Shown: positions 18,338-28,734, counted from the stretch's first letter. The stretch is DNA of 64,000 nucleotides from an uncultured Apibacter sp. (GCA_945280365.1 CALYQD010000009.1:37510-101509), one strand, 5' to 3'. The notes: generated from the letters alone by a model not told the origin. Made by a program: numbers and translations.

Positions 18338-21100
18338 TTATTTAATGTTTTGGAATACGGAATCGATTAACTTTTTTTGTATTTTTTCATATCTTTTATG
18401 TGATCCCGGTGATGGAGACCCACTCTCCGAAGTATATATTCCTTGAATATTTAAGTTTTGGAATTCTTTAAGAATATACCCCCAAGCTCCCATATTTTCC
18501 GGTTCCTCTTGTACCCAAATTAATTCTTTTTTATTAATATATTTTGCCAATATTTGATTAATTTTCTCCCAATGAAGCGGATATAATTGTTCTATTCTAA
18601 CAAAGGCTATTCTATCTTCGTTTAATTCTTCTCTTTTCTTATCCAACTCATAATATAATTTACCTGAGCATAAAACTAATCTGGTTATTTTTTCCTCTAC
18701 TGCATTTGAATCGTCAATTACTTCTTGAAACGAACCTTCTGCTAATTCCTCAAGAGTTGAAACAACTTTAGGATGTCTCAATAGGCTTTTGGGTGAAAAA
18801 ACAATAAGCGGTTTTCTATAATTGGGTTTTAACTGTCTTCTCAATGCATGAAAGAAATTTGCTGGTGTAGTAGCATTTACGACATACATATTACCATTTG
18901 CACAAAGAGATAAAAATCTTTCAATTCTGGCGGATGAATGTTCTGCCCCTTGTCCTTCAAAACCATGTGGTAAAAGCATAACTAAACCATTTTGCATTTT
19001 CCATTTATCTTCTGCCGCAGATACATATTGATCTATCACTATTTGTGCTCCGTTTGCAAAGTCACCGAATTGAGCTTCCCATATAGTTAAGGAATAAGGA
19101 GAGCTCATTGCATAACCATATTCGAATCCTAATACCCCATATTCGGAAAGGAGGGAATTATAGACATAAAATTTTGCCTTAGAATTTAAATTGTTTAAAA
19201 GAATAATTTCTTCTTCTGTATCTTCTGTTTTTATTACTGCATGACGATGTGAAAACGTTCCTCTTTCCACATCTTCCCCTGATAATCTAACATGATGTCC
19301 TTCAGTTAATAAAGTTCCATAAGCCAATAATTCTGCCATTCCCCAGTCAACTGCCCGAGTTACTTCTATCATTTCTCTCCTTTGATTTAATAAACGTTTG
19401 ATTTTATTAAATAGCTTTTTATCTTCAGGAACTTGCGTAATAGTATACGCTATCATGCGCAGTTTTTCCAATGGAAAGGTTGTATCAATAGAGGTAAGCA
19501 ATTCGGAAACTCCTACTCTATCAAAATCTTTCCATTCTTGTTGCATAAATAATTCTACGGTTGCTTGATTCATTTCTTTAGAATCCTCTAAATTTTTATC
19601 CAACAGCTTTCTATATTCTTCATCACTGTCAGCAACCATTTTTTTTGTGATAATATCTTCTTTTTCAAGCTTGGCTCGATAAATTTCCCTGGGATCCGGA
19701 TGGTTTTCAATTATTTTATAAAGCTGAGGTTGGGTAAACCGAGGTTCATCCCCCTCATTGTGTCCATATTTTCTATATCCTAAAAGGTCGATAAATACGT
19801 CTTTGTTAAATGTATTTCTATAATCGGATGCAAATCGTACGGCATGAATAACTGCTTCTGCATCATCCGCATTTACATGTAATACGGGAGATAATACCGT
19901 TTTAGCAATATCTGTACAATACGTACTGGAACGGGCGTCTAAATAATTCGTTGTAAATCCTACCTGGTTGTTAATTATTATGTGTATGGTACCTCCAGTT
20001 TTATATCCATCCAAATTCATCATTTGAATTACCTCATACACAATTCCTTGTGCAGCAATTGCTGCATCTCCATGTATGAGTATCGGCATAACTTTTCCAT
20101 AATCTTCCTGATAATCATGATCGGTCTTAGCTCTCACTATACCTTCAACAATTGCATCAACGGTTTCTAGATGTGAAGGATTAGGAGCTAAACTTATTTT
20201 AACTGTTTTACCTTTTTTTGTTTTATAATTATTACATGAGCCTAAATGATATTTTACATCACCAGAAAATAAGGTTTCTATATAATCTTTTCCCTCAAAT
20301 TCATTAAATATTTGTGAATATGACTTATTAAAGATATTGGCTAACACATTTAATCGCCCTCTATGAGCCATACCTATAACAATTTCTTCAACCCCTAACT
20401 CTGAAGAATGATTAATAATTTCATCCAATGCGGGAATCAAGGTTTCTCCCCCTTCTAATGAAAAACGTTTCTGTCCAACAAATTTTGTGTGTAAAAAATT
20501 TTCAAATGCTACTGCTTGGGACAATTTTTTTAGTATTCTTTTCTTTTCTTCAACGTCGAGTACGGGCTGATTAAAATCTTTTTTTAACCAATTTTGAATC
20601 CAAAGAATTTCTTCCGGTTTTCGAATGTACATATATTCTATACCAATTGAACTGCAATATTCTTTATTAAGAATCTCAATTATTTCTCTTAAGGTATAGT
20701 CACCTTCCAAGCCTATTATTTTGCCGTTTACGCGAACTGATAAATCTGATTGGCTAAGTCCAAAATTTTCTATGTTCAAATCAGGTGTATATTTTCTTCT
20801 TTGTCTTACCGGATTTGTTTTAGTAAATAAATGTCCTCTTGTCCTATAACCATTTATGAGATTTACTATTTTGAATTCACGTATTATATCTTCCGAAATT
20901 TCAAACTTATTACTAGAAGTGGTATTTATTGTATTTGGCTCGTTTGCTGAAACTTGATTATAAGATTTGCTAGCAAAATCGAAACCTTGAAAAAAAATTC
21001 TCCAACTAGGTTCAATACTATCCGGAAATTTTAAATATTTCTGGTACAACTCATCTATATGTTCTGAATCTATTGCATTTAAAAATGAAAATTGGTCCAT
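18338..21100 (-). CDS. sucA: 2-oxoglutarate dehydrogenase E1 component
   Basis: Thiamine-diphosphate-dependent decarboxylase that starts the 2-oxoglutarate dehydrogenase reaction. 920 residues, normal length. The N-terminal E2-binding segment [19 protein letters not shown] is followed by the substrate/ThDP regions [31 protein letters not shown] and [10 protein letters not shown]. The C-terminal transketolase-like half has [17 protein letters not shown] and [16 protein letters not shown]. First gene of the E1-E2 operon, with a well-formed promoter at 21147-21176. Confidence 0.97.
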   Translation of the reverse strand: MDQFSFLNAIDSEHIDELYQKYLKFPDSIEPSWRIFFQGFDFASKSYNQVSANEPNTINTTSSNKFEISEDIIREFKIVNLINGYRTRGHLFTKTNPVRQRRKYTPDLNIENFGLSQSDLSVRVNGKIIGLEGDYTLREIIEILNKEYCSSIGIEYMYIRKPEEILWIQNWLKKDFNQPVLDVEEKKRILKKLSQAVAFENFLHTKFVGQKRFSLEGGETLIPALDEIINHSSELGVEEIVIGMAHRGRLNVLANIFNKSYSQIFNEFEGKDYIETLFSGDVKYHLGSCNNYKTKKGKTVKISLAPNPSHLETVDAIVEGIVRAKTDHDYQEDYGKVMPILIHGDAAIAAQGIVYEVIQMMNLDGYKTGGTIHIIINNQVGFTTNYLDARSSTYCTDIAKTVLSPVLHVNADDAEAVIHAVRFASDYRNTFNKDVFIDLLGYRKYGHNEGDEPRFTQPQLYKIIENHPDPREIYRAKLEKEDIITKKMVADSDEEYRKLLDKNLEDSKEMNQATVELFMQQEWKDFDRVGVSELLTSIDTTFPLEKLRMIAYTITQVPEDKKLFNKIKRLLNQRREMIEVTRAVDWGMAELLAYGTLLTEGHHVRLSGEDVERGTFSHRHAVIKTEDTEEEIILLNNLNSKAKFYVYNSLLSEYGVLGFEYGYAMSSPYSLTIWEAQFGDFANGAQIVIDQYVSAAEDKWKMQNGLVMLLPHGFEGQGAEHSSARIERFLSLCANGNMYVVNATTPANFFHALRRQLKPNYRKPLIVFSPKSLLRHPKVVSTLEELAEGSFQEVIDDSNAVEEKITRLVLCSGKLYYELDKKREELNEDRIAFVRIEQLYPLHWEKINQILAKYINKKELIWVQEEPENMGAWGYILKEFQNLNIQGIYTSESGSPSPGSHKRYEKIQKKLIDSVFQNIK

Positions 21101-21146
21101 TTTATTTTTTGCTTTAAACTGGTATTCTTTATTTACTGTATAGGTT

Positions 21147-21176
21147 CAAATCTACTGATTTTGACGATATCTTCAA
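21147..21176 (-). promoter_or_regulatory. Promoter of the 2-oxoglutarate dehydrogenase operon
   Basis: On the minus strand, TTG (21176-21174), a 19-bp spacer and TAGATTTG (21154-21147) match the Bacteroidota consensus. The leader to the ATG at 21100 would be about 40 bases. Confidence 0.65.
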
Positions 21177-21498
21177 AGTAAATATTTTATATAATACAAA
21201 TTATCTATGGACATTTTAAAATTATATTTTTTTTACAAAAAAACTATTTACCAAGAGCATCACCATTAAGTATTTAATCAATAATGTATATTGATTTTAT
21301 AATCAATAATACTCTTATATTTATACTGATTTACTTATAAAAATATCGATTTTTAAGGTGGAAGGTATTTGAGTAAGAATGAATTTAACTACCTCTTAGT
21401 TATTTTGATATTTCATTGAAATTCTTTATTATCATTAAAAATACTTTTAAAATGGCTATAAAGAACTGTTTTAATGATTCGAATTATTAAAAAATTGA
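21177..21498. other. Intergenic region, nothing recognised
   Basis: About 320 bp of AT-rich sequence between the E1 promoter and the end of the lipid kinase gene. No ORF, RNA gene or clear hairpin seen. Confidence 0.55.
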
Positions 21499-22377
21499 TT
21501 ATCCAACTAATACCTTAAGTGCTTTAGGCTCCAATGTAATAGATAAGTTCCTCGCATGTATGGGAGTAAATTCACCATCTATCTGCAAATAATCAGTATC
21601 AAGCTGAATGTCTAATTGATTCGTTTTAAAAAATATATTTTTCTTACTTCCAATATTTGTATTTAACAAAAATTGTAAGCCGATTAGGCAAAATGTAATC
21701 CAAGAACATTGGGTAATTAAATTTATATCAAATTGCCCATCTTGTAAAGAAGCATCAGGAGAAATGGAAAAACCATAACCTAAACAGTTACTATTTGAAA
21801 TATTAAGCATCATTGCTTTTCCTGTAAATTTTTTAGATTTGGAAAGAACAGATAAATCAATCGGCTTAAATTTAAAAACGCTTATTAATAAGCTTTTCAC
21901 ATATCCTATCAATTGTCTTTGTTTCTGATGTGCATAAATTTTCACAGTTTCTGCATCAAACCCAATTCCAGCATTGCTAAAAAAATACTGTTGATTTATC
22001 TTACCACAATCAATTTTTTTTATATTTTTTTGTGAATTTTTAATAAATTGTAAAGCGACATCATAAGTGAGCGGAATTTTCAAATGTCGAGCCAAACCAT
22101 TTCCGGATCCTATAGGCACAATAGCTAATATGACTTGTTTATTTACTAAGGCAGAGGCTACTTCATTGAGTGTACCGTCTCCACCGCAACTTACAATGAT
22201 ATCTGCTCCTGCTTCTATGGATTCCAGAGCTAATTTAAAGCCATCATTTTTTTTTCTTGTAAGCTTAATCTCAATATCATAATCTGCAAAAAGCTCTTTA
22301 ATCCTATTCTTTACTTCTAAACCCTGTCCTTTACCTGAAATAGGATTGACAATGAAATGGATTCTACTTTCTTTCAT
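21499..22377 (-). CDS. YegS/DagK-family lipid kinase
   Basis: 292 residues of the diacylglycerol-kinase catalytic family. The N-terminal HFIVNPISGKGQG is the family opening, SCGGDGTLNEVASALV is the ATP-binding GGDGT motif, and PIGSGNGLARHL the following conserved loop. It probably phosphorylates diacylglycerol or a sphingoid lipid at the inner membrane. It is 20 bp downstream of rpe on the same strand and probably co-transcribed. Substrate not determinable. Confidence 0.87.
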   Translation of the reverse strand: MKESRIHFIVNPISGKGQGLEVKNRIKELFADYDIEIKLTRKKNDGFKLALESIEAGADIIVSCGGDGTLNEVASALVNKQVILAIVPIGSGNGLARHLKIPLTYDVALQFIKNSQKNIKKIDCGKINQQYFFSNAGIGFDAETVKIYAHQKQRQLIGYVKSLLISVFKFKPIDLSVLSKSKKFTGKAMMLNISNSNCLGYGFSISPDASLQDGQFDINLITQCSWITFCLIGLQFLLNTNIGSKKNIFFKTNQLDIQLDTDYLQIDGEFTPIHARNLSITLEPKALKVLVG

Positions 22378-22397
22378 TAAGAAACTGGCTTATAAAT

Positions 22398-23051
22398 TTA
22401 TATAGTACAGGATTTTAAATCTTTAATCATCTGAATTGGGTCCTGTGCATTAAATACACTACTTCCTGCCACAAGAACATCTGCTCCTGTATCTGCAAGT
22501 TTTTTTGCATTTTCTAAGCTCACTCCTCCATCTACTTGAATTAATGCTTTTGAATTTTTTTGAATGATAAGATCTTTACTGACTCCTATTTTTTTATAAG
22601 TATTTTCAATAAATTTTTGTCCACCAAATCCAGGATTTACACTCATTACTAATACCAAATCAAGAATTTCAATAATATCTTCCAGTAAATTTATATTAGT
22701 ATGCGGATTTAAAGCTACACCTGCTTTCATACCTAATTTTTTAATTTCTTGGATAGTTCTATGTAGATGTGTGCAGGCTTCATAATGAACAGTTAAATAG
22801 TCTACTCCTAATTTTTTAAATGTATCCAAATATTGATCTGGATTAACGATCATTAAATGAGCATCTTTAATCTTTTTAGCTTTTTTATTTACCGCTTCAA
22901 CTATTGGAAAACCAAAAGAAATGTTGGGAACAAATACTCCATCCATAATATCAATATGAAACCAATCGGCTTCACTCGAATTGATCATATCTACATCCTT
23001 ATCTAAATTTCCGAAATTTGCTGAAAGAATGGAAGGTGCTAATAATGCCAT
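22398..23051 (-). CDS. rpe: Ribulose-phosphate 3-epimerase
   Basis: Interconverts ribulose-5-phosphate and xylulose-5-phosphate in the pentose phosphate pathway. 217 residues from the ATG at 23051 (MALLAPSILSANFG). A TTG four codons upstream is excluded because it would lie only a base or two from the putative promoter. Metal/catalytic segments are HIDIMDGVFVPN, HLMI, MSVNPGFGGQ and QVDGGVS. Complete TIM-barrel length. Followed by the lipid kinase. Confidence 0.95.
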   Translation of the reverse strand: MALLAPSILSANFGNLDKDVDMINSSEADWFHIDIMDGVFVPNISFGFPIVEAVNKKAKKIKDAHLMIVNPDQYLDTFKKLGVDYLTVHYEACTHLHRTIQEIKKLGMKAGVALNPHTNINLLEDIIEILDLVLVMSVNPGFGGQKFIENTYKKIGVSKDLIIQKNSKALIQVDGGVSLENAKKLADTGADVLVAGSSVFNAQDPIQMIKDLKSCTI

Positions 23052-23060
23052 TTTTTTATG

Positions 23061-23068
23061 CAAATTTA
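23061..23068 (-). promoter_or_regulatory. -7 element for rpe
   Basis: TAAATTTG on the minus strand, 9 bp before the ATG at 23051. This implies a near-leaderless mRNA and supports that start codon. Confidence 0.45.
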
Positions 23069-23181
23069 TAAAAAACTATTAATTTTAATGCATTTAATTA
23101 TCTTATAGTAATGTTCCATAAATAAGAAACCTTACTTATATGGTTGTGAATTAGGCATTACATTTGTATAAAATTTCACCT

Positions 23182-23742
23182 ATGATTTTATATATTAAAA
23201 ATATGGTTTGTAATCGTTGTATACTTGCAGTTGAAGAAATATTAAAAGAAATTCGTATACAGCCGGTTAGTATAGATCTTGGAGAAGTAATCTTAACGGA
23301 TGAAATGAGCAAAGAAGTAAAACAAATTTTTAATGCTAAATTAAATAAAATCGGATTTGAATTGATTAGTGATTCCAATCAAAAAATTATAGAAAAAATT
23401 AAAGCTTTAGTAATTTCTCAAATTCAAGAATATAAAAAACAATCATCTAATTATTCAGAATTTTTATCGGAAAATTTAAATAAAGACTATTCATATCTAA
23501 GCAAATTGTTTTCTTCTACCACCGGTATAACAATTGAGCATTATGTAATTCTTCAAAAAATAGAAAAAGTAAAAGAACTATTGTCATATGATGAACTTAA
23601 CTTATCTGAAATTTCTTATAAATTAGGATATAGTAGTGTAGCTCATTTATCTGCGCAATTTAAAAAAATTACCAGTATAACTCCTTCACAGTTTAAAGTA
23701 CAAAAAATAAAAAAAAGGAAAGGATTGGATAAAATTATATAA
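23182..23742 (+). CDS. HMA-like domain fused to AraC-type DNA-binding domain
   Basis: 186-residue transcriptional regulator. I use the ATG at 23182 (MILYIKNMVCNRC); an upstream TTG is less plausible. Residues about 1-70 look like a heavy-metal-associated (ferredoxin-like) fold with a CxxC pair, VCNRC, in the metal-site position. Residues about 85-180 are a two-HTH AraC domain: LSENLNKDYSYLSKLFSSTTG and LSEISYKLGYSSVAHLSAQF. This architecture occurs in Bacteroidota beside copper or other metal transporters, but no transporter gene lies nearby here. It is divergent from rpe. Metal sensing is inference. Confidence 0.8.
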   Translation: MILYIKNMVCNRCILAVEEILKEIRIQPVSIDLGEVILTDEMSKEVKQIFNAKLNKIGFELISDSNQKIIEKIKALVISQIQEYKKQSSNYSEFLSENLNKDYSYLSKLFSSTTGITIEHYVILQKIEKVKELLSYDELNLSEISYKLGYSSVAHLSAQFKKITSITPSQFKVQKIKKRKGLDKII

Positions 23743-23929
23743 TTTTCTTTAATAACGTACTATCCTGCAAACGGTTAATTTTATTCTATATTAATATATT
23801 AATTTTATATTTATACGAATTATTTTTGGACTCAACTTGATATAATTTAATTACATGTAATGTGATTTTATTTTTTTTATTATTCAATTTGTACTGAAAA
23901 AGAATATATATTATATTTTACTTATTAAT

Positions 23930-23960
23930 TTGGACGTTCAGCATTATATTTTTAGCTTTG
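23930..23960 (+). promoter_or_regulatory. Promoter of the acyltransferase-3 gene
   Basis: TTG (23930-23932), 20-bp spacer, TAGCTTTG (23953-23960), 28 bp before the ATG at 23989. Confidence 0.65.
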
Positions 23961-23988
23961 TCAACTGTTAATTTAATCGTTTTTTAAA

Positions 23989-24996
23989 ATGAATAGGAAT
24001 AAGATCTTTGATTCTCTGAAATTTATATTAGTTTGTTTTGTAGTATATGCTCATACCACCGAAAGTCAATACAACAAGGATAGAGGTACTGAAGTTTTGG
24101 TAAGTTTTCTCTCAACCTTTACCATGCCACTATTTATATTTATTTCCGGTTACTTTTCTAAAACTATCACTTGGGATAAATATAAAAAATCTTTTAAAAC
24201 TTTATTTCTCACTTATATCGTAGCTCAACTGACTTATTCAATACCCTTAATAATTGCACACTCGATAAACCCTCCTTCAAATCAATTTAATATCTTCGAA
24301 GAAATAATTTCCATTTTTATTCTTCCAAAGGGAGGTCTTTGGTATATAGTAGGACTGTTAGTATGGAGGTTTATGATTTATTATATAGCTAAATTTAAAT
24401 TAAAATTTGCATTAGTTTTCAGCTTATCTTTAATAATTCCTTTGTTATTTGGATTTATAGATATACAATTGAATGCTTTTCGAATAATTACTTTCTTTCC
24501 ATATTTTATTCTAGGCTATTATTGTACTGAAAATATTTTTAATAAAATTAGAAAGGTTAACCCTTTAATTTCATTTGCTGTTTTACTTATAATTTTTATT
24601 GGATTATGTTTTTATAAAGACCTTTTCCATTTTTTAATGGCCACTTTCGGAGAGGGGTCTTACAAAGCTACTTATCCAACAGTTTTTCAAGGATTTCTAT
24701 ATAGAGCATCTTTTTATTTAATCAGCATGATCAGCATTAATTGTGTAATGAATTTAGCTACGGACCGATTTTATAAGTTAGGGAAATATTCTTTGGGTAT
24801 TTTCTTAGTACATCCTTGTATAATATTTACTATTTCAGGAATTAGAATGTATTTGCTTCCTCCCATAGAGGTTTCTTATCCTATATTATTCGAATTTCCA
24901 ATGTCTATGGTTATTGTAGGTATAAGTCTATATTTGTCGGAACTAAAACCAATCCAATATTGGATAAATCCAAGTTTAATTTTATCAAAAAAATAA
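23989..24996 (+). CDS. Acyltransferase-3 family membrane protein (fucose 4-O-acetylase-like)
   Basis: 335 residues with about ten membrane helices. The N-terminal KIFDSLKFILVCFVVYAHTTE carries the conserved His of acyltransferase-3 proteins (VxxHxx). FIFISGYFSK and GGLWYIVGLLVWR are further family landmarks. Members acetylate sugars or glycans at the membrane, so an envelope-glycan role is likely, but the acceptor is unknown. Single gene with its own promoter and terminator. Confidence 0.85.
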   Translation: MNRNKIFDSLKFILVCFVVYAHTTESQYNKDRGTEVLVSFLSTFTMPLFIFISGYFSKTITWDKYKKSFKTLFLTYIVAQLTYSIPLIIAHSINPPSNQFNIFEEIISIFILPKGGLWYIVGLLVWRFMIYYIAKFKLKFALVFSLSLIIPLLFGFIDIQLNAFRIITFFPYFILGYYCTENIFNKIRKVNPLISFAVLLIIFIGLCFYKDLFHFLMATFGEGSYKATYPTVFQGFLYRASFYLISMISINCVMNLATDRFYKLGKYSLGIFLVHPCIIFTISGIRMYLLPPIEVSYPILFEFPMSMVIVGISLYLSELKPIQYWINPSLILSKK

Positions 24997-25011
24997 GATA
25001 TTAATTATATA

Positions 25012-25040
25012 GCCTGTAATTTTTATTACAGGCACTTTAT
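25012..25040 (+). terminator. Terminator after the acyltransferase-3 gene
   Basis: GCCTGTAAT, loop TTTT, ATTACAGGC: a perfect 9-bp stem followed by a short T-rich stretch. Confidence 0.65.
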
Positions 25041-25360
25041 TCTAATAGAAATATCATTTAGCTATTTTTTATTTAAAATTAATCGTTTCCTCAAAAGTAT
25101 TAATTTTATTTTTTCAACTGCTCAGATCTTCTAAATGCTTATTTTTTACAGTTATCATTCATCTATTACATTTTTTCTATATCTATTTTTTCATATTTAT
25201 TTTGAAAATTCGTTAGTTTATCTACTATAAATATCTATTAATAGGATATTATATATTTCTAATGCAAAGATTATCTTTTATAAATATTCTTATCAATAAA
25301 ATTATAATTATTGAATAAGCGAGTAAAAAATAAAATTAAAAAAGAGTAATTTAGCATTCT
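25041..25360. other. Intergenic region, nothing recognised
   Basis: About 320 bp of strongly AT-rich sequence before the epimerase gene. No supported ORF or RNA gene, and no TAnnTTTG element well placed for the downstream ATG. Confidence 0.55.
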
Positions 25361-26365
25361 ATGATATTAGTTACAGGAGGTACGGGATTAGTAGGTAGCT
25401 ATCTAGTACTAAAGTTGGCTAAAAAGGCTAAACATGTTAAGGTTTTATATAGAAATAATGCTACCCGACAAGAAGTTTATAACTTGTTTAAAATTCATGA
25501 ACCTGAAAGATATAAAGTTTTATACGATTCATTACAATGGATTGAAGGGGATATTCTTGATATCACTTCATTGCAAAATGAATTTGAAGGAGTAACAGAA
25601 GTATATCATGCTGCCGGAAAAGTAAGTTTTAATGAAAAAGAAAAAAAGTTGCTCAATAAAATCAATATTGAAGGAACTCAAAATATGATTAATTTATCGA
25701 TCACTAATAAAATTGATAAATTTTGCTTTTTTAGCTCCATTGCTACTTTAGACCCAAACTTTGATGTATCAATTATTAATGAAAATGCTGAATGGAATTT
25801 TAAAAGAAATCATTCCTCTTATGCATGTTCTAAATATGGAGCAGAAATGGAGGTTTGGAGAGGCTCGCAAGAAGGATTAAAAGTATTGGTAGTATATCCG
25901 GGAATAGTGATAGGTTCGGGAAATTGGGAACGAGCCAACAAGTTATTATATGAAATGACTTATGCTGACCGTGCTTTTTATACATCCGGTTCAACCGCAT
26001 TTATTGATGCTTCAGATTTAGCCGAAGTATGCATTCGATTAATGGAAGATCTTATTAATAATGATAAGTATATAGTAACTGCAAGAAATGTCACATATAA
26101 GGAAATAATCTGCCAATTAAGAAGTGCATTTGAAATGAAACCTCCAATTGAAATTACAAATTCTCAACTAAAAAAAATGGCCTTTTGGTCTCAATTTTTG
26201 TCAAGTAAAAAGAGAATAAGCAAATCAGCTTATTTTGCTTTAATATCACAAAATAAATATTCAAATGACAAGTTAGAGCAGTATTTATCATATTCCTTTC
26301 TTTCTTTAGAAGATTCTTTAAATATACATGCAAAAAATTATCTACAATATAAAAATAATAAATAA
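25361..26365 (+). CDS. NAD(P)-dependent epimerase/dehydratase (extended SDR)
   Basis: 334 residues. Rossmann motif VTGGTGLVGSYLV (residues 3-15, TGxxGxxG). The catalytic YxxxK is YACSK in NHSSYACSKYGAEMEV, with an upstream Ser in FSSIATLD. Substrate unclear: it could act on a nucleotide sugar or on a 3-beta-hydroxysteroid/dihydroflavonol-type substrate. Its stop codon overlaps the mvaD start (TAATG), so the two are translationally coupled, but a role in isoprenoid synthesis is not established. Confidence 0.82.
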   Translation: MILVTGGTGLVGSYLVLKLAKKAKHVKVLYRNNATRQEVYNLFKIHEPERYKVLYDSLQWIEGDILDITSLQNEFEGVTEVYHAAGKVSFNEKEKKLLNKINIEGTQNMINLSITNKIDKFCFFSSIATLDPNFDVSIINENAEWNFKRNHSSYACSKYGAEMEVWRGSQEGLKVLVVYPGIVIGSGNWERANKLLYEMTYADRAFYTSGSTAFIDASDLAEVCIRLMEDLINNDKYIVTARNVTYKEIICQLRSAFEMKPPIEITNSQLKKMAFWSQFLSSKKRISKSAYFALISQNKYSNDKLEQYLSYSFLSLEDSLNIHAKNYLQYKNNK

Positions 26366-27420
26366 TGAATGAGGAAAATTTTATTCCAACGCACTCTCAT
26401 AAGGAAGTTGCAAATGGAGAAGTAAAAGCAAGATGTAGCTCGAACATAGCATTAGTTAAATACTGGGGAAAATATGATTTTCAATTACCGGCAAATCCAT
26501 CAATAAGTTATACTCTTACGAATAGTTTTACAGAAACAAGTATAACTTTTAAAAAATCAAATGATTTTTCAGTTGAGTTATATCTTGATAATCAATTTCA
26601 AGAAAAATTTTCTTCTAAAATATACACCTATTTTCTTTCCTTAAAACGTTTTTTACCTTTCATTGATAGCTACTCCTACTCTATATACACAAAAAATTCA
26701 TTTCCTCACAGCAGTGGAATCGCTTCTTCAGCCTCAGGATTCGGAGCATTGGCAAAATGTCTAATGGAAATGAGCGAAATGCTAGGTGAAATTACAACTG
26801 AAGAATTTAAGTTAATGAAAGCTTCATTTTTAGCCAGAATGGGATCAGGAAGCGCATGCAGATCTATTTATAGCGGTTTAGTCATTTGGGGTAAAAATTC
26901 AGATATTCCTTCAAGCTCAGATTTATATGCAGTTTCTTTTCCTTTTGAAATAGCACCAATTTTCAAAGAAATGCAAGATACTATTTTACTTGTAGATGAA
27001 GGACAAAAACAAGTAAGCAGCACAATAGGACATAGCTTAATGAACGGACATCCCTATGCAGATCTTCGATTTAAAGAGGCAAGTAAAAATTTATCCGATA
27101 TGAGTCAAGTATTACAATCCGGAGATTTGGAACAATTCGGTAAAATTGTGGAACATGAAGCATTATCTTTACATGCCATGATGATGACCTCTTCTCCCGC
27201 TTATATTTTATTTAAGCCAAATACATTGGCTATATTAGATAAAATATGGAAATTTAGAAGGGAATCCAATACCCATTTATACTTTACTTTAGATGCGGGT
27301 GCCAATGTACATTTACTTTATCCGGAAAAAGAAAAAGGACTGATTTTCAGTTTTATAAAAAATGATCTTTTGAAATATACTGAAAATGGTAATTTAATAT
27401 TAGATAAGGTCATTTTTTAA
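26365..27420 (+). CDS. mvaD: Diphosphomevalonate decarboxylase
   Basis: Last step of the mevalonate route to isopentenyl diphosphate: ATP-dependent decarboxylation of mevalonate diphosphate. 351 residues, GHMP-kinase fold. SNIALVKYWGKYD, NPSISYTLT, and the ATP loop PHSSGIASSASGFGALAK are diagnostic; SRMGSGSA corresponds to FLARMGSGSACRSIYSG here. An Asp in LYFTLDAGANVH is the catalytic-region motif. Mevalonate-pathway use points to Flavobacteriia rather than Bacteroidia. Starts within the stop codon of the epimerase gene. Confidence 0.93.
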   Translation: MNEENFIPTHSHKEVANGEVKARCSSNIALVKYWGKYDFQLPANPSISYTLTNSFTETSITFKKSNDFSVELYLDNQFQEKFSSKIYTYFLSLKRFLPFIDSYSYSIYTKNSFPHSSGIASSASGFGALAKCLMEMSEMLGEITTEEFKLMKASFLARMGSGSACRSIYSGLVIWGKNSDIPSSSDLYAVSFPFEIAPIFKEMQDTILLVDEGQKQVSSTIGHSLMNGHPYADLRFKEASKNLSDMSQVLQSGDLEQFGKIVEHEALSLHAMMMTSSPAYILFKPNTLAILDKIWKFRRESNTHLYFTLDAGANVHLLYPEKEKGLIFSFIKNDLLKYTENGNLILDKVIF

Positions 27421-27504
27421 ACAAACGGTATAAAAAAATAAACCCTTTTCTTTCACAAAAATGTAAAGTATTCTTTGTTAGAGCGAAAAAAAGAGGGATT
27501 TTGC

Positions 27505-27534
27505 TTGTTTATATCAAACAAAACACTACCTTTG
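27505..27534 (+). promoter_or_regulatory. Promoter of the HU gene
   Basis: TTG (27505-27507), 19-bp spacer, TACCTTTG (27527-27534), about 40 bp before the HU ATG. A near-ideal Bacteroidota promoter. Confidence 0.72.
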
Positions 27535-27573
27535 TCAAATTAAGATAAATAAACCTTATTAAAATTAAATCAA

Positions 27574-27846
27574 ATGAACAAATCAGAATTAATTGATGCT
27601 ATTGCCACTGAAGCTGATATTACTAAAGCAGCTGCAAAAAAAGCTTTGGATTCATTTTTAAATAATGTAACAAAAGCTTTAAAGAAAGGAGATAAAGTTA
27701 CTCTTGTAGGTTTTGGTACATTTTCAGTTTCTAGTAGGAGCGCAAGAGAAGGTATTAATCCTCAAACTAAAGCTAAGATTAAAATTCCTGCTAAAAAAGT
27801 TGCTAAATTTAAAGCAGGTGCAGAATTATCCTCTGCTGTTAATTAA
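27574..27846 (+). CDS. hup: HU-family nucleoid protein
   Basis: 90-residue DNA-bending histone-like protein. N-terminal helices [24 protein letters not shown], then [25 protein letters not shown] (beta arm, where RxxxNP reads REGINP) and the basic C-terminal [12 protein letters not shown]. Canonical length. Strong promoter and terminator flank it, consistent with high expression. Confidence 0.96.
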   Translation: MNKSELIDAIATEADITKAAAKKALDSFLNNVTKALKKGDKVTLVGFGTFSVSSRSAREGINPQTKAKIKIPAKKVAKFKAGAELSSAVN

Positions 27847-27871
27847 GATAAACCTAAAAATTAAGTTTAGT

Positions 27872-27906
27872 AAAAAAAAGGCTGTAAAAATTTTACAGCC
27901 TTTTTT
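27872..27906. terminator. Bidirectional terminator between HU gene and the 134-residue gene
   Basis: GGCTGTAAAA and TTTTACAGCC form a perfect 10-bp stem with A-tract before and T-tract after. It serves convergent genes on both sides. Confidence 0.85.
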
Positions 27907-27954
27907 AATATATTTTTTAGAATTAAAAATATAAAAAATGATTCTCAGTTCTAA

Positions 27955-28359
27955 TTAAATTTCCTCTGATTCATCATTATTTCTTAAAGTCTTGAATTCA
28001 TATCTGTTTCTCATATTTGCCAACACATTTTTGCCCTTGGATATGAGAATAGGAGTTAAATAGGAAGATGCCAAAAGAATCAACTTTCCTGATATAGTTT
28101 TTTTATTGACAAATCTGGAAATTACTTTTTCAGTACCCATACCTATACCAAAATCTATCAATATATTCAATAGGTTTGGATTTTTTACAAAATGCAATGC
28201 TTTATCACGTACGTTCTCGCTCAATATACCTAAAGACTCAGACAAATGATCAAGAGAAATTTTATTTTCCATTTCATTAATTTCCTCTTTTAAAAGGCGT
28301 TTCCTTAATAAAAAGTCTTCGTATGTATATTTTCCGTTAGTTTTTGTCATTAAGTTCAT
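27955..28359 (-). CDS. Hypothetical protein, last gene of holin-like/YtxH cluster
   Basis: 134 residues, not recognised. The N-terminal third is charged and helical (LLRKRLLKEEINEMENKI). The middle contains a moderately hydrophobic stretch (LNILIDFGIGMGTEKVISRF, then KLILLASSYLTPILIS) that could associate with the membrane. It overlaps the upstream holin-like gene by 23 bp, so it is translationally coupled to it. Three-gene sets of YtxH, holin-X-like and a small protein like this are common in Bacteroidota and are often linked with envelope stress; that link is inference here. Confidence 0.75.
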   Translation of the reverse strand: MNLMTKTNGKYTYEDFLLRKRLLKEEINEMENKISLDHLSESLGILSENVRDKALHFVKNPNLLNILIDFGIGMGTEKVISRFVNKKTISGKLILLASSYLTPILISKGKNVLANMRNRYEFKTLRNNDESEEI

Positions 28360-28675
28360 TTTCTTTTACATTTAAATGCATTTCAATAATCCTTCTCATG
28401 ATATATTTTCTAATGCTCGAATAATTGGTGAGAAGAATAATAAATAGTATGAGATAGATACATGAAATAATTAAAATTCCTAAACCTAAATTATTAAAAT
28501 AAGATCCGATCATGATTCCGAGTGCAAAACTGGCTAAAAGCAGAAACATCATACCTATGCTAAATACGATAATTATAAAAATTATTATACTTAACAAACC
28601 GGATATGGTTTCTGTTAAATCCAATTTTAGAAGCTCAATTCTATTATTAATATATTTTTTTAAAAAACCTAACAT
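28337..28675 (-). CDS. Phage-holin-family (holin-X-like) membrane protein
   Basis: 112 residues with two strong membrane helices (about 27-52 and 58-85) after an amphipathic N-terminus (KKYINNRIELLKLDLTETISG), the layout of PF07332 proteins. Despite the family name, these chromosomal copies are usually not phage genes; no other phage gene is near. Followed, with overlap, by the 134-residue gene. Confidence 0.78.
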   Translation of the reverse strand: MLGFLKKYINNRIELLKLDLTETISGLLSIIIFIIIVFSIGMMFLLLASFALGIMIGSYFNNLGLGILIISCIYLILFIILLTNYSSIRKYIMRRIIEMHLNVKENELNDKN

Positions 28676-28704
28676 AAAAAATTGAAAATATAGTGATAAA
28701 ACTA

Positions 28705-28734
28705 AAAAAGAGTCAAAAAAAAAGACTCTTTTTA
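28705..28734 (-). terminator. Terminator after ytxH-like gene
   Basis: AAAAAGAGTC and GACTCTTTTT pair around a poly-A/T loop; downstream of the minus-strand YtxH gene. Confidence 0.65.

Noticed and set aside
28337..28675. Prophage, suggested by the holin-family protein
   Set aside because: No capsid, terminase, lysin or integrase is near. The gene sits with YtxH in a common chromosomal cluster.
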